Shown here: one piece after another, positions 42,250 through 54,207 of the stretch | Layout of the letters: every line of letters begins with the position of its first letter | Numbering within the stretch: position 1 is the first letter of the stretch | Source of the DNA: an uncultured Selenomonadales bacterium | GTDB taxonomy: Bacteria; Bacillota; Negativicutes; Selenomonadales; Selenomonadaceae | Reading direction: 5' to 3' | NCBI GenBank assembly: GCA_947165145.1 | Contig: CAMUZG010000001.1 | Coordinates: forward strand, 57,145-121,144 | Length of the DNA: 64,000 nucleotides | Notes under the pieces: model-generated | What the model was told of the DNA's origin: nothing | Seen by the model: the letters and a program-made list of their open reading frames with translations, nothing else | Database searches by the model: none | Translations under genes and position numbers: made by a program

Positions 42250-42792
42250 TTAAGCGTTCGCGAAGGGCATACCCATGAGCGCAAGGAATTCACGAGCCTC
42301 TTCATCGGTTTTAGCGGTCGTGACGACGATTATGTCCATGCCGCGAATTTTATCGATCTTGTCGTATTCGATTTCGGGGAAAATGAGCTGTTCTTTGACG
42401 CCGATAGCGTAGTTGCCGCGACCGTCGAAAGATTTTCTGCTGACACCACGGAAGTCACGCACACGGGGCAATGCGACGTTCATGAATTTATCAAGGAATT
42501 CGTACATGCGGCGTCCGCGCAGAGTGACTTTGCAACCGATTGCCATACCTTGACGGAGTTTCCATGCCGCCAAAGATTTTCTTGCGCGAGTGATGACGGG
42601 TTTTTGACCTGCGATTGTCGTCAAGTCAGCGACGGCTGATTCGAGAACCTTGGCATTGCCGACAGCATCACCGCACGCCATGTTGATAACGATTTTTTCG
42701 AGCTTCGGAACCTGCATGACGTTCTTGTAGGCAAATTTCTTCGTCATTGCGGCGACGACCTCGTTTTTGTATTTCTCCAAAAGTCTGCTCAC
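42250..42792 (-). CDS. rplE: 50S ribosomal protein L5
   Basis: [44 protein letters not shown]. Confidence 0.95.
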   Translation of the reverse strand: MSRLLEKYKNEVVAAMTKKFAYKNVMQVPKLEKIVINMACGDAVGNAKVLESAVADLTTIAGQKPVITRARKSLAAWKLRQGMAIGCKVTLRGRRMYEFLDKFMNVALPRVRDFRGVSRKSFDGRGNYAIGVKEQLIFPEIEYDKIDKIRGMDIIVVTTAKTDEEAREFLALMGMPFANA

Positions 42793-42810
42793 GATATCAC
42801 CTCCTCAAAA

Positions 42811-43143
42811 TTATTTGGCGGAATCGACGACCTCGCCGCACTTTTTGCAGACGCGGACGTTTTTGCCGGCGACTTCCTTGTGAGCGATGCGGGTGGGTTT
42901 GTTGCAGGCAGGACAGACGAGTTGAACTTTGCAAGCGTGAAGGGGCATTTCCTTGGCGATGATACCGCCGTTGGGAACTTTCAAACTCGGTTTGCTGTGA
43001 CGTTTGACTTTGTTGACGCCTTCGACGATGACTTTGCCTTTGTCGGGCATGGACGTAAGAACTTTGCCCTGTTTGCCTTTGTCTTTGCCGCTGAGAACGA
43101 CGACCGTATCATCTTTCTTGACGTGAAGTTTAATCAGTGACAA
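42811..43143 (-). CDS. rplX: 50S ribosomal protein L24
   Basis: [48 protein letters not shown]. Confidence 0.95.
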   Translation of the reverse strand: MSLIKLHVKKDDTVVVLSGKDKGKQGKVLTSMPDKGKVIVEGVNKVKRHSKPSLKVPNGGIIAKEMPLHACKVQLVCPACNKPTRIAHKEVAGKNVRVCKKCGEVVDSAK

Positions 43144-43163
43144 CCTCTGACACCTCCTTTTAG

Positions 43164-43235
43164 CAATTTGGAATTAGGAATTAGGAATTTGGAATTATTT
43201 TTTCATTCCTAATTTCACATTCCACATTCCACATT
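43164..43235. repeat. inverted heptanucleotide element
   Basis: caatttggaattaggaattaggaatttggaattattttttcattcctaatttcacattccacattccacattttt. Confidence 0.9.
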
Positions 43236-43236
43236 T

Positions 43237-43605
43237 TTATAAAACTTCCGGTGCGAGGGAAATGATTTTCATGAAATCTTTCTCGCGGAGTTCGCGGGCA
43301 ACAGGTCCGAAAATACGAGTGCCGCGGGGAGTTTTGTCTTCTTTGATGATGACGGCAGCGTTTTCGTCGAAACGGATGTAAGAGCCATCGGGGCGGCGCA
43401 AACCTTTTTTGCTACGAACGACAACAGCTTTGACAACGTCGCCTTTTTTAACTTGACCGCCGGGCGTCGCCGATTTGACCGAAGCAACGATGATGTCGCC
43501 GATGTTGGCATAGCGACGGAACGAGCCGCCGAGCACGCGGATACACATGATTTCTTTTGCGCCGGTGTTGTCGCCGACGTTCAATCTGCTTTGTTGCTGG
43601 ATCAC
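43237..43605 (-). CDS. rplN: 50S ribosomal protein L14
   Basis: [50 protein letters not shown]. Confidence 0.95.
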   Translation of the reverse strand: MIQQQSRLNVGDNTGAKEIMCIRVLGGSFRRYANIGDIIVASVKSATPGGQVKKGDVVKAVVVRSKKGLRRPDGSYIRFDENAAVIIKEDKTPRGTRIFGPVARELREKDFMKIISLAPEVL

Positions 43606-43629
43606 GTTGTGACCTCCTTCCCCGAAAGA

Positions 43630-43896
43630 TTATTTCGCCTTCTCGACGATTTGGACGAGCCGCCAACGTTTTTCTTTGGACAGCGGACGCGTCTCCATAA
43701 TGGAAACTCTGTCGCCGACATGAGCTTCTTCGTTTTCGTCGTGCGCTTTGAATTTGACCGTGCGTTTGACAGCCTTTTTGTAAAGTTTATGTTGAACGAG
43801 CTCTTCGATTGCGACGACGATAGTTTTTTGCATTTTATCGCTGACGACCTTGCCGACGCGAACTTTGCGCTCATTGCGTTTTTTCTCTTCGCTCAA
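43630..43896 (-). CDS. rpsQ: 30S ribosomal protein S17
   Basis: [45 protein letters not shown]. Confidence 0.95.
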   Translation of the reverse strand: MSEEKKRNERKVRVGKVVSDKMQKTIVVAIEELVQHKLYKKAVKRTVKFKAHDENEEAHVGDRVSIMETRPLSKEKRWRLVQIVEKAK

Positions 43897-43932
43897 TTTT
43901 ATGACCTCCCTCCGTTCGTTCAGAAAAGCATT

Positions 43933-44133
43933 TTAACGTTTGATGCCGAGTTCAACTTCGTGCTGAATTGTTTTGAGTTGCGCGATAGAACGTTTGATTT
44001 CACGAATGCGCATGGGATTTTCAAGCTGACCGGTTGCGTGTTGGAAGCGGAGGTTGAAGAGTTCTTCTTTGAGTGATTTGAGCTTTTCGAGCTGTTCGTC
44101 GGCACTCATATCGCGAATTTCATTAACCCTCAT
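43933..44133 (-). CDS. rpmC: 50S ribosomal protein L29
   Basis: [56 protein letters not shown]. Confidence 0.93.
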   Translation of the reverse strand: MRVNEIRDMSADEQLEKLKSLKEELFNLRFQHATGQLENPMRIREIKRSIAQLKTIQHEVELGIKR

Positions 44134-44677
44134 GAGCTTCACCGCCTTCTTTGGTCGCAGATTCAGCCGCTTGAGCTTCCGCCGCATGTTCTTGGAGTTC
44201 TGCCGTGTGAGCAGCTTTCTTGGCGTCTGCAAGTGTCTCGTTCACGACGGGCACATAGACATCGCCTTGATGATCGCTGACGACGAACTTGGTTTTAATC
44301 GGGAGTTTGTGACCGGCAAGACGCATTGCCTCCGCCGCAATCTCTTTGGGAACGCCCGCCATTTCGAACAGGACGCGACCAGGTTTGACGACGGCAACCC
44401 AGTATTCAGGCGAGCCTTTGCCGCTACCCATACGAGTTTCGGCAGGTTTTGCAGTGACAGGCTTGTCGGGGAAAATTTTAATCCAGACTTGACCGCCGCG
44501 GCGGATATAACGCGTCATTGCGATACGAGCCGCCTCAATCTGACGATTTGTTATCCAAGCGGGTTCCAGTGCAACGAGACCGTATTGACCGTGAGCAATC
44601 GTGTTGCCGCGATTAGCTTTACCTTTCATGCGACCGCGGAACTGTTTGCGATACTTTGTCCTCTTCGGAATCAACAT
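44123..44677 (-). CDS. rplP: 50S ribosomal protein L16 with C-terminal extension
   Basis: [73 protein letters not shown]. Confidence 0.95.
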   Translation of the reverse strand: MLIPKRTKYRKQFRGRMKGKANRGNTIAHGQYGLVALEPAWITNRQIEAARIAMTRYIRRGGQVWIKIFPDKPVTAKPAETRMGSGKGSPEYWVAVVKPGRVLFEMAGVPKEIAAEAMRLAGHKLPIKTKFVVSDHQGDVYVPVVNETLADAKKAAHTAELQEHAAEAQAAESATKEGGEAHEG

Positions 44678-45357
44678 TACGCGTCACTCCCTTCAGCTTG
44701 ACGGACAGGCTTGTCCTTTTTGTCGGGGAGAATTTCGCCTTTGAAAATCCAAACTTTTATGCCGATACGACCGTAAGTCGTGTTGGCTTCCGCGAAACCG
44801 TAATCGATGTCTGCGCGGAGTGTGTGCAACGGAATCGAGCCTTCGCGATAGGATTCACTGCGGGCAATTTCCGCGCCGCCGAGACGACCACTGCAGGCAA
44901 TTTTGATTCCCTTAGCACCAGGGATACGCATTGTTCTACCGACAGCTTGTTTCATTGCGCGACGGAAAGCGATACGACGTTCCAACTGCGACGCGATATT
45001 TTCAGCGACAAGGAGAGCGTCCAAATCAGGCTGACGGATCTCCATGATGTTGATGTCAACGCGTTTGTCGGTGAGCTTCTTGAGCTTGTCTTTAATCTCC
45101 TCAATGCCTTTGCCGCCGCTTTTGATGACGGTACCAGGTTTGGCGGTGTGAATTGTGAGACGAATACGTTTTTCCGAACGTTCAATCTCAACGCGAGAAA
45201 TTCCCGCCGCCGTCAACTGTTTGTCGTTTTTGATAGCCTTGCGGATTTTGATGTCTTCGTGAAGATTGGTCGCGAAGTCTTTATCGGCGTACCATTTGGC
45301 GTCCCATGTTTTGACGATGCCGAGGCGTATTCCGTGCGGATGTACCTTCTGACCCAA
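44677..45357 (-). CDS. rpsC: 30S ribosomal protein S3
   Basis: [43 protein letters not shown]. Confidence 0.95.
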   Translation of the reverse strand: MGQKVHPHGIRLGIVKTWDAKWYADKDFATNLHEDIKIRKAIKNDKQLTAAGISRVEIERSEKRIRLTIHTAKPGTVIKSGGKGIEEIKDKLKKLTDKRVDINIMEIRQPDLDALLVAENIASQLERRIAFRRAMKQAVGRTMRIPGAKGIKIACSGRLGGAEIARSESYREGSIPLHTLRADIDYGFAEANTTYGRIGIKVWIFKGEILPDKKDKPVRQAEGSDA

Positions 45358-45375
45358 ACCGTTTCCCTCCTTCGT

Positions 45376-45735
45376 TTAGTTTTGTTCGTCGTCCTTTTCG
45401 CTGACGACAACCGTGATGTGCGAGGTGTGTTTCAAAATGCTGAACGCTTGACCTCTGGAACGCGGGTGATACCTCTTGATTGTCGGTCCTTGGTCGACGA
45501 AACAAGTCGAGATGAAAAGTTTGTCGGCGTCCATGTCGAAATTATTTTCGGCGTTGGCAACGGCGGACTTAAGCACTTTTTCGATAAGTGTTGCGCCACG
45601 TTTGGGCGTGAACTTCAAAATCGCGAAGGCGTCCGCAATGTCTTTACCGCGAATCAAATTCATCACGATGCGAACTTTGCGCGGCGCAATTCTCACGTAT
45701 TTGGCGATTGCTTTGGCTTCTTTGACTTCTGCCAC
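45376..45735 (-). CDS. rplV: 50S ribosomal protein L22
   Basis: [38 protein letters not shown]. Confidence 0.95.
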   Translation of the reverse strand: MAEVKEAKAIAKYVRIAPRKVRIVMNLIRGKDIADAFAILKFTPKRGATLIEKVLKSAVANAENNFDMDADKLFISTCFVDQGPTIKRYHPRSRGQAFSILKHTSHITVVVSEKDDEQN

Positions 45736-45771
45736 TTCGTTTCCTCCTTTCGACAGCTTAAAGCTGACAGA

Positions 45772-46053
45772 TTATTTCAGAGACATTTTGCGTTCTTCGC
45801 CAGCGTGACCTTTGAAAGTGCGCGTCGGGGCGAATTCGCCGAGCTTGTGACCGACCATATCTTCGGTAACGTAAACGGGAACGTGCTTGCGACCGTCGTG
45901 CACGGCGATGGTGTGTCCGACGAACTGCGGAAGAATCGTTGAGCTGCGTGACCACGTGCGGATAACTTTTTTATCGTTGGCGGCGTTGAGAGCCTCGACT
46001 TTAGCCAAAAGTTTTTCTTGCACGAACGGTCCTTTTTTAACGGATCTTGACAA
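45772..46053 (-). CDS. rpsS: 30S ribosomal protein S19
   Basis: [83 protein letters not shown]. Confidence 0.96.
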   Translation of the reverse strand: MSRSVKKGPFVQEKLLAKVEALNAANDKKVIRTWSRSSTILPQFVGHTIAVHDGRKHVPVYVTEDMVGHKLGEFAPTRTFKGHAGEERKMSLK

Positions 46054-46098
46054 AGTTGCTTACCTCCTTCCGTCAATAAACGTATGTTGCAACCGAAA

Positions 46099-46923
46099 TC
46101 ACTTACGACGACGAACGATGAGCTTGTCGGACGCTTTCTTCTTGCGAGTCTTAGCACCCATAGCGCATTTGCCCCATTTGGTGACGGGGTGTTTGCGACC
46201 GACGGGCGAACGACCTTCACCACCGCCATGCGGATGATCGACAGGGTTCATTGCGACACCGCGGTTTGCAGGACGAATACCCATCCAACGCGAACGACCT
46301 GCTTTACCGATTGTGATGTTCTCGTGGTCAAGGTTGCCAACTTGTCCAATTGTCGCGCGGCAGTTGATGTGAATCTTGCGGACTTCACCGGACGGCATAC
46401 GAATTGTTGCGTAATTGCCTTCCTTCGCCATGAGCTGAGCCGCTACGCCTGCGCTACGAACGAGTTGACCGCCTTTGCCGATTTTCATTTCAATGTTGTG
46501 AATCATCGTGCCGACGGGAATATTTTTCAGCGGAAGAGCGTTGCCGATTTTGATGTCAGCTTCGGGACCCGATTCGACTTTGTCGCCGACTTTGAGACCG
46601 TTGGGAGCGAGAATGTAACGTTTTTCGCCGTCAACGTAGTTGAGCAGAGCAATACGTGCGCTACGGTTAGGATCGTATTCAATCGTGGCAACTTTAGCCG
46701 GAATGCCGTCTTTGTTGCGTTTGAAGTCGATGATGCGATAACGACGTTTGTGACCGCCGCCTTGATGACGAACAGTCAATCTTCCCTGCTGATTGCGACC
46801 GCCGTGTTTCTTGAGCGGTGCGAGCAAAGATTTTTCAGGCTTACTTGTCGTGATTTCCTCGAACGTCGAAACTGTCATGTGACGGCGTCCAGGAGTGTAC
46901 GGCTTGAAAGATTTGATTCCCAC
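46099..46923 (-). CDS. rplB: 50S ribosomal protein L2
   Basis: [63 protein letters not shown]. Confidence 0.96.
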   Translation of the reverse strand: MGIKSFKPYTPGRRHMTVSTFEEITTSKPEKSLLAPLKKHGGRNQQGRLTVRHQGGGHKRRYRIIDFKRNKDGIPAKVATIEYDPNRSARIALLNYVDGEKRYILAPNGLKVGDKVESGPEADIKIGNALPLKNIPVGTMIHNIEMKIGKGGQLVRSAGVAAQLMAKEGNYATIRMPSGEVRKIHINCRATIGQVGNLDHENITIGKAGRSRWMGIRPANRGVAMNPVDHPHGGGEGRSPVGRKHPVTKWGKCAMGAKTRKKKASDKLIVRRRK

Positions 46924-46950
46924 TGTTTAACCTCCTTTGTCGAAAATTTT

Positions 46951-47232
46951 TCAGGGCGCGAAGAATTCGATAGTCTCGCCCGCCGCAAGCTTGACGATTG
47001 CTTTTTTATAAGAATCCGTTTTGCCGACCGTGCGACCGCGACGTTTCGTTTTGCCCTTGACGTTAATCGTGTTGACGTTCTCGACCTTCACGTTGAAAAT
47101 TTCTTTGACCGCCTGCGCGATTTGGATTTTGTTAGCGCGTTTGTCGACGACGAACACGAACTTGTTATCCTGCATGAGATCGGTTGAATGCTCCGTGATG
47201 AGCGGGCGAATCAAAATGTCTCTGGCATCCAT
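46951..47232 (-). CDS. rplW: 50S ribosomal protein L23
   Basis: [51 protein letters not shown]. Confidence 0.95.
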   Translation of the reverse strand: MDARDILIRPLITEHSTDLMQDNKFVFVVDKRANKIQIAQAVKEIFNVKVENVNTINVKGKTKRRGRTVGKTDSYKKAIVKLAAGETIEFFAP

Positions 47233-47858
47233 CAGATGTACACCTCCTCGATTTTCGCAACCGCGTCTTTCGTGAGGAAGAGTTTATCGCTGTTGAGAAT
47301 GTCGTAGACGTTGAGCTGAAGCGCGGCGATTGCTTTGGCGTTTTGCAAGTTGCGTGATGAGCGCGTCACGTTGTCGATAAGCTCGCTGGTGATGAACAGT
47401 GATTTGCACTCGTCAACGCCGAAATTCTTTTGGAGCTCGACAAATTTTTTCGTCTTCGGCTCATCGAAATTGAGCGTATCCAAAACAATCAGATTGCCTT
47501 CGTTGAGCTTGTCGGTGAGTACGCATTTCAAAGCAAGACGACGCTGTTTGCGGGGCATGCTGAAGGAATAATCGCGGGGGTGCGGTCCGAAGATTGTTCC
47601 GCCGCCACGCCACAACGGACTTCTGCGAGAACCTGCGCGGGCACGACCGGTGCCTTTTTGCCGCCAAGGTTTTTTGCCGCCGCCGCGAACATCGCCGCGA
47701 GTTTTAGTCGAATGGGTGCCGAGTCTCCACGAAGCCATTTGCATGACAACAGCTTGATGAACGAGACCTTCGTTAATCTCAACGCCGAAGATGTCTTCGC
47801 TGAGCTCAAGGTCGCCGACTTTTTTGTTGGTCATATCGTAAACTGCTACAGTTGGCAT
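47232..47858 (-). CDS. rplD: 50S ribosomal protein L4
   Basis: [51 protein letters not shown]. Confidence 0.95.
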   Translation of the reverse strand: MPTVAVYDMTNKKVGDLELSEDIFGVEINEGLVHQAVVMQMASWRLGTHSTKTRGDVRGGGKKPWRQKGTGRARAGSRRSPLWRGGGTIFGPHPRDYSFSMPRKQRRLALKCVLTDKLNEGNLIVLDTLNFDEPKTKKFVELQKNFGVDECKSLFITSELIDNVTRSSRNLQNAKAIAALQLNVYDILNSDKLFLTKDAVAKIEEVYI

Positions 47859-47876
47859 CTAAAATCCTCCTTTCGA

Positions 47877-48530
47877 TTATTTTTTGTGCTTGCGAGTAGG
47901 CTTGACGGTTTCGCGAACGACGACGAGACCTTTGTTGGGACCAGGAATCGCGCCTTTGATGAGGAGCAAATTTCTATCCGCGTCGACTTTGACAACCGTC
48001 AAACGCTGAACCGTCGTGCGAGTGCCGCCCATGCGTCCAGGAAGTCTTTTGCCTTTGATGACGCGACCGCCGGGACCCGAAAGCATTGCACCAGTTGAAC
48101 CAGGCTCGCGATGAGATTTGGAACCGTGACCCATGGGACCACGCGCGAAGTTGTGACGTTTGATTGAGCCCGCAAAGCCTTTGCCCTTCGACGTGCCGAT
48201 AACGTCAACGAGTTCGCCAGCTGCGAAGATGTCAACGCCGATAACGTCGCCGATTTTGTATTCGGACTCCGCCGCAAGACGCAGTTCACGAATGAATTTG
48301 ACGGGCTTTACTTCAGCTTTCTTGAATTGACCAGCGTCGGGCTTGTTAACTTTGTTTTCTTTAACGTCGCCGAAGCCGATTTGAACCGCGCAGTATCCGT
48401 CAGTGTCGACAGTCTTGTTACGAATGACGACGTTTTTGCCAGTCTCGACGACCGTGACGGGGATTACTTTGCCTTCCTCGGTGAAAATCTGCGTCATGCC
48501 GAGTTTAATGCCTAAAAGTGCTTTCGCCAA
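47877..48530 (-). CDS. rplC: 50S ribosomal protein L3
   Basis: [66 protein letters not shown] start with GGAGG. Confidence 0.94.
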   Translation of the reverse strand: MAKALLGIKLGMTQIFTEEGKVIPVTVVETGKNVVIRNKTVDTDGYCAVQIGFGDVKENKVNKPDAGQFKKAEVKPVKFIRELRLAAESEYKIGDVIGVDIFAAGELVDVIGTSKGKGFAGSIKRHNFARGPMGHGSKSHREPGSTGAMLSGPGGRVIKGKRLPGRMGGTRTTVQRLTVVKVDADRNLLLIKGAIPGPNKGLVVVRETVKPTRKHKK

Positions 48531-48543
48531 TGTGTCCACCTCC

Positions 48544-48855
48544 TCAGACTTTGATCTCGATGTCAACACCGGCGGGCAAATCCAAACGCATGAGCGCGTC
48601 AACAGTCTTGTGCGTCGGTTGCAGGATGTCAATTAGTCGTTTGTGCGTGCGCATTTCGAATTGTTCACGCGAATCCTTGTTGACATGAGGCGAGCGCAGG
48701 ATTGTGTAGATGTTTTTCTCCGTCGGCAGGGGAATAGGTCCCGAAACTGCCGCGCCGGTTTTCTTAGCGGTCTCCACAATCTTGGCGGCACTCTGGTCTA
48801 ACGATTTGTGATCGTAGGCCTTGAGGCGAATACGAATCTTTTGTTGCTTTGCCAA
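48544..48855 (-). CDS. rpsJ: 30S ribosomal protein S10
   Basis: [78 protein letters not shown] start. Confidence 0.94.
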   Translation of the reverse strand: MAKQQKIRIRLKAYDHKSLDQSAAKIVETAKKTGAAVSGPIPLPTEKNIYTILRSPHVNKDSREQFEMRTHKRLIDILQPTHKTVDALMRLDLPAGVDIEIKV

Positions 48856-49000
48856 AACAATTCCTCCTTTTTGAGAGTCAAAGCTCTCGTAAGGCGCGGT
48901 GACTTTCATCACGTTGCCTCCGCAGCAGTTCCCTCGACGTAGCGGAAATTCCACGCCTAGCCATCTGCCGTGTCAAAGCACCTTCAAATTAACGGCAAAA

Positions 49001-49029
49001 ATTATATCAAGCGTTGCCGTTCGTTTCAA
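49001..49029 (-). promoter_or_regulatory. S10 operon promoter (TTGAAA-N17-TATAAT)
   Basis: - strand TTGAAA (49024-49029), 17-bp spacer, TATAAT (49001-49006), upstream of rpsJ. Confidence 0.7.
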
Positions 49030-49049
49030 GAAAAATTTTTAAGTTCTTT

Positions 49050-49415
49050 TTAAATTCCCAAGCGGTTCAGGCAGAAGAGCAAAATTTTTTCAGCGTTAGT
49101 GCCTGGCAAAACTTCAGCTTCGGGATTGGGCGCATTATCCCAAACCGTTGAGTAAACCCAATTCGCCAAACGTCCGCCTTCGGGGTTGACTTGAGTAAAT
49201 TTCCATTCCACGCCGATAAAACTGCCGTCTGCCGCAACGAGTTTGGTCAAAGCGTTCGTCCAACGAAATTTTCCGTTAGCGTCGCCAGCAATCGTTTCGT
49301 CGACGATGTACCATTCAGTGCCGTTGCCGCCCGAAGAAATCCAAACGTCCTGCGCGGCTACCGAACTCGTCACAAGGCAAGCGACCGTCATCAGCGCAAA
49401 AAAAATTTTTCTCAT
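49050..49415 (-). CDS. hypothetical small secreted protein
   Basis: ORF with signal peptide MRKIFFALMTVACLVTSSVAAQ; lies between tuf and the S10 promoter. Confidence 0.6.
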   Translation of the reverse strand: MRKIFFALMTVACLVTSSVAAQDVWISSGGNGTEWYIVDETIAGDANGKFRWTNALTKLVAADGSFIGVEWKFTQVNPEGGRLANWVYSTVWDNAPNPEAEVLPGTNAEKILLFCLNRLGI

Positions 49416-49493
49416 GTCGTTGTCTCCGCTTTGCTCATATCAGCAACGACGGCCGGCAATCAGTTTTTGGGCTGACTACCGACCGCCTCACCG

Positions 49494-49570
49494 ATTTGGA
49501 GAATTAGGAATTTGGAATTTGAAATTAGGAATTGTAATTCCACATTCCTAACTCCTAATTCCTAATTGAA
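49494..49570. repeat. inverted heptanucleotide element
   Basis: atttggagaattaggaatttggaatttgaaattaggaattgtaattccacattcctaactcctaattcctaattgaa. Confidence 0.9.
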
Positions 49571-49571
49571 A

Positions 49572-50777
49572 TTACGCTTCGAGAATATCGATAACACGAC
49601 CCGAACCGACCGTATGACCGCCTTCGCGGATAGCGAAGAGCAAGCCTTTTTCAATCGCGATCGGGGTGATGAGTTCGACCGTCATTTCAATGTGGTCGCC
49701 GGGCATGCACATTTCAGCCGCGTTGCCGTTGGTGTCTTTCAAGTCGCTGACAACACCCGTAACGTCGGTTGTGCGGAAGTAGAATTGCGGGCGATAGTTT
49801 GCGAAGAACGGAGTATGACGACCGCCTTCGTCTTTGGTCAGGACGTAGACTTGAGCTTTGAACTTCGTGTGCGGATGAATCGTGCCAGGTTTCGCAATAA
49901 CTTGACCGCGTTCGATTTCTTTACGGTCAACGCCGCGCAGAAGGACACCGACGTTATCGCCGGCAACCGCGCTGTCGAGGAGCTTGCGGAACATTTCGAT
50001 ACCCGTTGCAACGGATTTGCGAGGCTCGTCGCGAAGACCAACGATTTCGACGGGGTCATTGAGTTTCAATTCGCCGCGTTCGACACGACCAGTAGCGACG
50101 GTGCCGCGACCAGTAATCGTGAAGACGTCTTCAACCGGCATAAGGAACGGTTTATCCTTGTCGCGTTCGGGCGTCGGAATGTATTCGTCGACAGCGTCGA
50201 GGAGCTTGAGGATATTGGCTTTTTGTTCTTCATTGCCTTCGAGAGCAAGGAGAGCCGAGCCAGCGATAACGGGAATGTCGTCGCCAGGGAATTCGTATTT
50301 GCTGAGGAGTTCGCGAACTTCCATTTCGACGAGCTCAAGGAGTTCTTCGTCGTCGACTTGGTCAACTTTGTTGAGGAAGACAACGATTGCGGGAACGCCG
50401 ACCTGACGAGCAAGCAAGATGTGCTCACGAGTCTGGGGCATGGGACCATCGGAAGCCGCAACAACGAGAATTGCGCCGTCCATTTGTGCCGCGCCGGTGA
50501 TCATGTTTTTGATGTAGTCAGCGTGACCGGGGCAGTCGACGTGAGCATAGTGACGTTTTTCGGTCTCGTATTCGACGTGAGCGGTATTAATCGTGATACC
50601 GCGTTCGCGTTCTTCAGGAGCCTTATCGATGTTCTCGTAGCTCTCGTATTTGGCGAAACCTTTTTCTGCCAAAACTTTGGTGATAGCTGCCGTCAAGGTC
50701 GTCTTGCCGTGGTCGATGTGACCGATGGTACCGATGTTAACGTGGGGTTTGCTGCGGTCAAACTTTTGCTTTGCCAT
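49572..50777 (-). CDS. tuf: elongation factor Tu
   Basis: [68 protein letters not shown]. Confidence 0.97.
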   Translation of the reverse strand: MAKQKFDRSKPHVNIGTIGHIDHGKTTLTAAITKVLAEKGFAKYESYENIDKAPEERERGITINTAHVEYETEKRHYAHVDCPGHADYIKNMITGAAQMDGAILVVAASDGPMPQTREHILLARQVGVPAIVVFLNKVDQVDDEELLELVEMEVRELLSKYEFPGDDIPVIAGSALLALEGNEEQKANILKLLDAVDEYIPTPERDKDKPFLMPVEDVFTITGRGTVATGRVERGELKLNDPVEIVGLRDEPRKSVATGIEMFRKLLDSAVAGDNVGVLLRGVDRKEIERGQVIAKPGTIHPHTKFKAQVYVLTKDEGGRHTPFFANYRPQFYFRTTDVTGVVSDLKDTNGNAAEMCMPGDHIEMTVELITPIAIEKGLLFAIREGGHTVGSGRVIDILEA

Positions 50778-50896
50778 TAATTAAGCACTCCTTTTTAATG
50801 CGCAATGCGTAATGTGCACTGCTTAACGGATAAAAATCATGTAGCTAGAAAGCCGAATGGCTTTCGTATGAACGCGGTGATAATGCTAGATTGGTC

Positions 50897-50937
50897 GCAA
50901 CATTGCGGCGCGACCGTTGGATGCAACGTCACGTTGC
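50897..50937 (-). repeat. 41-bp dispersed element (copy B), overlapping fusA stop codon
   Basis: gcaacattgcggcgcgaccgttggatgcaacgtcacgttgc on + strand; 37/41 identical to 4363-4403. Confidence 0.85.
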
Positions 50938-53010
50938 CTCTCCTTTGTATCTCGCAACAATCGCTTCCGAAATATTTTTCGGAACTTCGTCGTAGTAAGC
51001 AACTTCCATTGAGTAAGTACCACGCCCTTGAGTTTTTGAGCGCAGGTCTGTCGAATAGCCGAACATCTCACTGAGCGGCACAAACGCGTGAATGATTTGC
51101 AAATTGTTGCGCGGTTCCATGCCGTCAATCTTCCCGCGTCGTGAATTCAAGTCGCCGATAACGTCGCCCATGTAATCTTCGGGGACAGTGACTTCGACTT
51201 TGACGTAAGGCTCAAGCAGAACGGGATTAGCTTTTTCAGCCGCCGCTTTGAAGGCAATAGAACCTGCAATCTTGAACGCCGCCTCGCTGGAGTCGACTTC
51301 GTGGAAACTGCCGTCGTAAACGGTTGCTTTGATGTCGACGAGCGGGAAGCCTGCAAGTACGCCATTTTCCATTGCTTGACGAACGCCCGCCTCGATAGGA
51401 TTGATGTACTCTTTCGGAATGACGCCGCCGACAATCTTGCTCTCGAACGAGAAGCCCGCGCCGGTCTCGTTGGGGGAAATTTCCAGCCAACAATGACCGT
51501 ATTGCCCGTGACCGCCCGATTGACGAACGAATTTACCTTCAGCCTTCTGCGTCTTGCGAATCGTCTCGCGGTAAGCAACTTGCGGTTCGCCGACTTTGCA
51601 ATCGACTTTGAATTCGTCAAGCATGCGGTCAACGATAATCTGCAAATGAAGTTCGCCCATGCCGCTGATAATGACTTGACCTGTCTCGGCGTCGGTGCGG
51701 ACTTTGAAGGTCGGATCTTCCTCGGCAAGTTTCTGCAACGCGATACCCATTTTGTCTTGATCGTTCTTCGTCGCAGGTTCCACGGCAACGCTGATGACGG
51801 GGTCGGGAAATTCCATTGACTCCAGGATAATCGGATGAGACTCGTCGCAGAGAGTGTCGCCAGTCGTAGTGTCCTTCAAGCCGACAACCGCCGCAATGTC
51901 GCCGCTGTAGAGATATTCAATCTCCTTGCGGTTATTGGCGTGCATTTGGAGAATTCGCCCGATACGTTCCTTGCGTCCTTTGGTCGAATTGTAGACGTAA
52001 CTACCGCTTTTGAGAACGCCGCTATAAACTCTGACGAATGCGAGCTTGCCGACGAAAGGATCCGTCATAATCTTGAACGCCAACGCGGCGAAAGGTTCGT
52101 CGTCGCTTGAGGGGCGTGAATCTGCGTTGCCGTCGGGTGTGACGCCTTCAATAGCTTTGATGTCGGTCGGTGCGGGCATGTAGTCAACAATCGCATCTAG
52201 CAACGGTTGAACGCCGCGATTGCGATAAGATGTGCCGCAGGTGACGGGCGTCATTTTGCAATCGATTGTTGCTCTGCGAATGACGGCTTTGACTTCGTCG
52301 ACGGTGACTTCTTCGCCACCGAGATATTTTTCCATGAAGTCGTCGTCAAGTTCGGCGCACGCCTCCAAAAGTTTGTCGCGATAATCTTCGACCATGTCAA
52401 CCATATCGTCGGGGATTGCGACTTCCTTTGAAACTTTGCCGAGGTCGTCATCATAAACGATTGCTTCCATTTTGACGAGGTCAACGATACCTTGGAAGGT
52501 GTCTTCCGCACCGATTGGCAACTGAATCGCAACGGCGTTTGTGTGAAGTCTATCGCGCATCATTTGAATAACGTGGTAGAAATCTGCGCCAGTTGTGTCC
52601 ATTTTGTTAACGTAAGCCATGCGCGGGACGTTGTAACGCTCTGCTTGTCTCCAAACCGTTTCCGTTTGAGGCTCGACGCCACCGCGGGCGGTTAAGATTG
52701 CAAGTGCGCCATCCAAAACTCTCAAAGAACGTTCGACCTCGACCGTGAAATCGACGTGACCGGGCGTGTCGATGATGTTGATTCGATGATTTTTCCAGTG
52801 GCAGGTTGTTGCGGCGGACGTGATTGTTATACCGCGTTCCTGCTCTTGTTTCATCCAGTCCATGGTTGCCGCGCCTTCGTGGACTTCGCCGAGCTTGTGA
52901 TTGACACCCGTATAAAACAAAATCCGCTCGGTGGTAGTCGTCTTGCCGGCGTCGATGTGCGCCATGATACCGATGTTGCGAGTTTTTTCCAGTGAAAACT
53001 CTCTAGGCAC
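50929..53010 (-). CDS. fusA: elongation factor G
   Basis: [46 protein letters not shown]. Confidence 0.97.
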   Translation of the reverse strand: MPREFSLEKTRNIGIMAHIDAGKTTTTERILFYTGVNHKLGEVHEGAATMDWMKQEQERGITITSAATTCHWKNHRINIIDTPGHVDFTVEVERSLRVLDGALAILTARGGVEPQTETVWRQAERYNVPRMAYVNKMDTTGADFYHVIQMMRDRLHTNAVAIQLPIGAEDTFQGIVDLVKMEAIVYDDDLGKVSKEVAIPDDMVDMVEDYRDKLLEACAELDDDFMEKYLGGEEVTVDEVKAVIRRATIDCKMTPVTCGTSYRNRGVQPLLDAIVDYMPAPTDIKAIEGVTPDGNADSRPSSDDEPFAALAFKIMTDPFVGKLAFVRVYSGVLKSGSYVYNSTKGRKERIGRILQMHANNRKEIEYLYSGDIAAVVGLKDTTTGDTLCDESHPIILESMEFPDPVISVAVEPATKNDQDKMGIALQKLAEEDPTFKVRTDAETGQVIISGMGELHLQIIVDRMLDEFKVDCKVGEPQVAYRETIRKTQKAEGKFVRQSGGHGQYGHCWLEISPNETGAGFSFESKIVGGVIPKEYINPIEAGVRQAMENGVLAGFPLVDIKATVYDGSFHEVDSSEAAFKIAGSIAFKAAAEKANPVLLEPYVKVEVTVPEDYMGDVIGDLNSRRGKIDGMEPRNNLQIIHAFVPLSEMFGYSTDLRSKTQGRGTYSMEVAYYDEVPKNISEAIVARYKGEAT

Positions 53011-53022
53011 GAAACTCGCTCC

Positions 53023-53589
<567 letters not shown>

Positions 53590-53591
<2 letters not shown>

Positions 53592-53973
53592 ATTTTTTCT
53601 TAGCTTTGGCTTTCTTTGCGCCGTATTTGGAACGCGCTTGCTTGCGATCTTGCACGCCGGCGGTATCGAGGGAGCCGCGAATGATATGGTAGCGAACACC
53701 CGGCAAATCTTTGACACGCCCGCCGCGAATCAGAACAACGCTGTGTTCCTGCAGATTGTGCCCGATACCGGGGATATATGCAGTGACTTCGATAGCGTTG
53801 GTCAAGCGGACACGCGCAACCTTACGAAGAGCCGAGTTCGGTTTCTTGGGCGTCGTCGTGTAAACGCGAGTGCAAACACCGCGTTTCTGCGGGCACTCTT
53901 TCAGAGCCGGAGCCGTCGATTTTTCTTCTTGACTTTGACGACCTTTTCTCACTAACTGATTTATGGTTGGCAT
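53590..53973 (-). CDS. rpsL: 30S ribosomal protein S12
   Basis: [100 protein letters not shown]. Confidence 0.96.
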
Positions 53974-54019
53974 GCGCCCACCTCCTTCCAAAATTTTCAT
54001 GCCTGATAAAAGCGGCGTA

Positions 54020-54048
54020 ATATTATCACCGCCAAAAATGCTTGTCAA
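54020..54048 (-). promoter_or_regulatory. str operon promoter (TTGACA-N17-TAATAT)
   Basis: - strand TTGACA at 54043-54048, TAATAT at 54020-54025, upstream of rpsL. Confidence 0.7.
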
Positions 54049-54207
54049 GCCTTTCGTGACGCCATCTTTAAGAACAACTCGTCTTTTGATAAATTTGCGG
54101 ACAAATGGCGTAATGACGCCACTTTCGGCGTATCACCCAAAAATTCCGTTCGGCAGTCAAATATGATACAATCCGATAAAAAAATATCGCGATAAGGAGA
54201 TTTTGTT

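Noticed and set aside
44656-47187. Long + strand ORFs (428 and 367 aa) opposite the S10 operon
   Set aside because: Antisense to conserved ribosomal protein genes; composition artefact.
49566-50780. 404-aa + strand ORF spanning the whole antisense of tuf
   Set aside because: Exact shadow of a highly codon-biased gene; no independent coding evidence.
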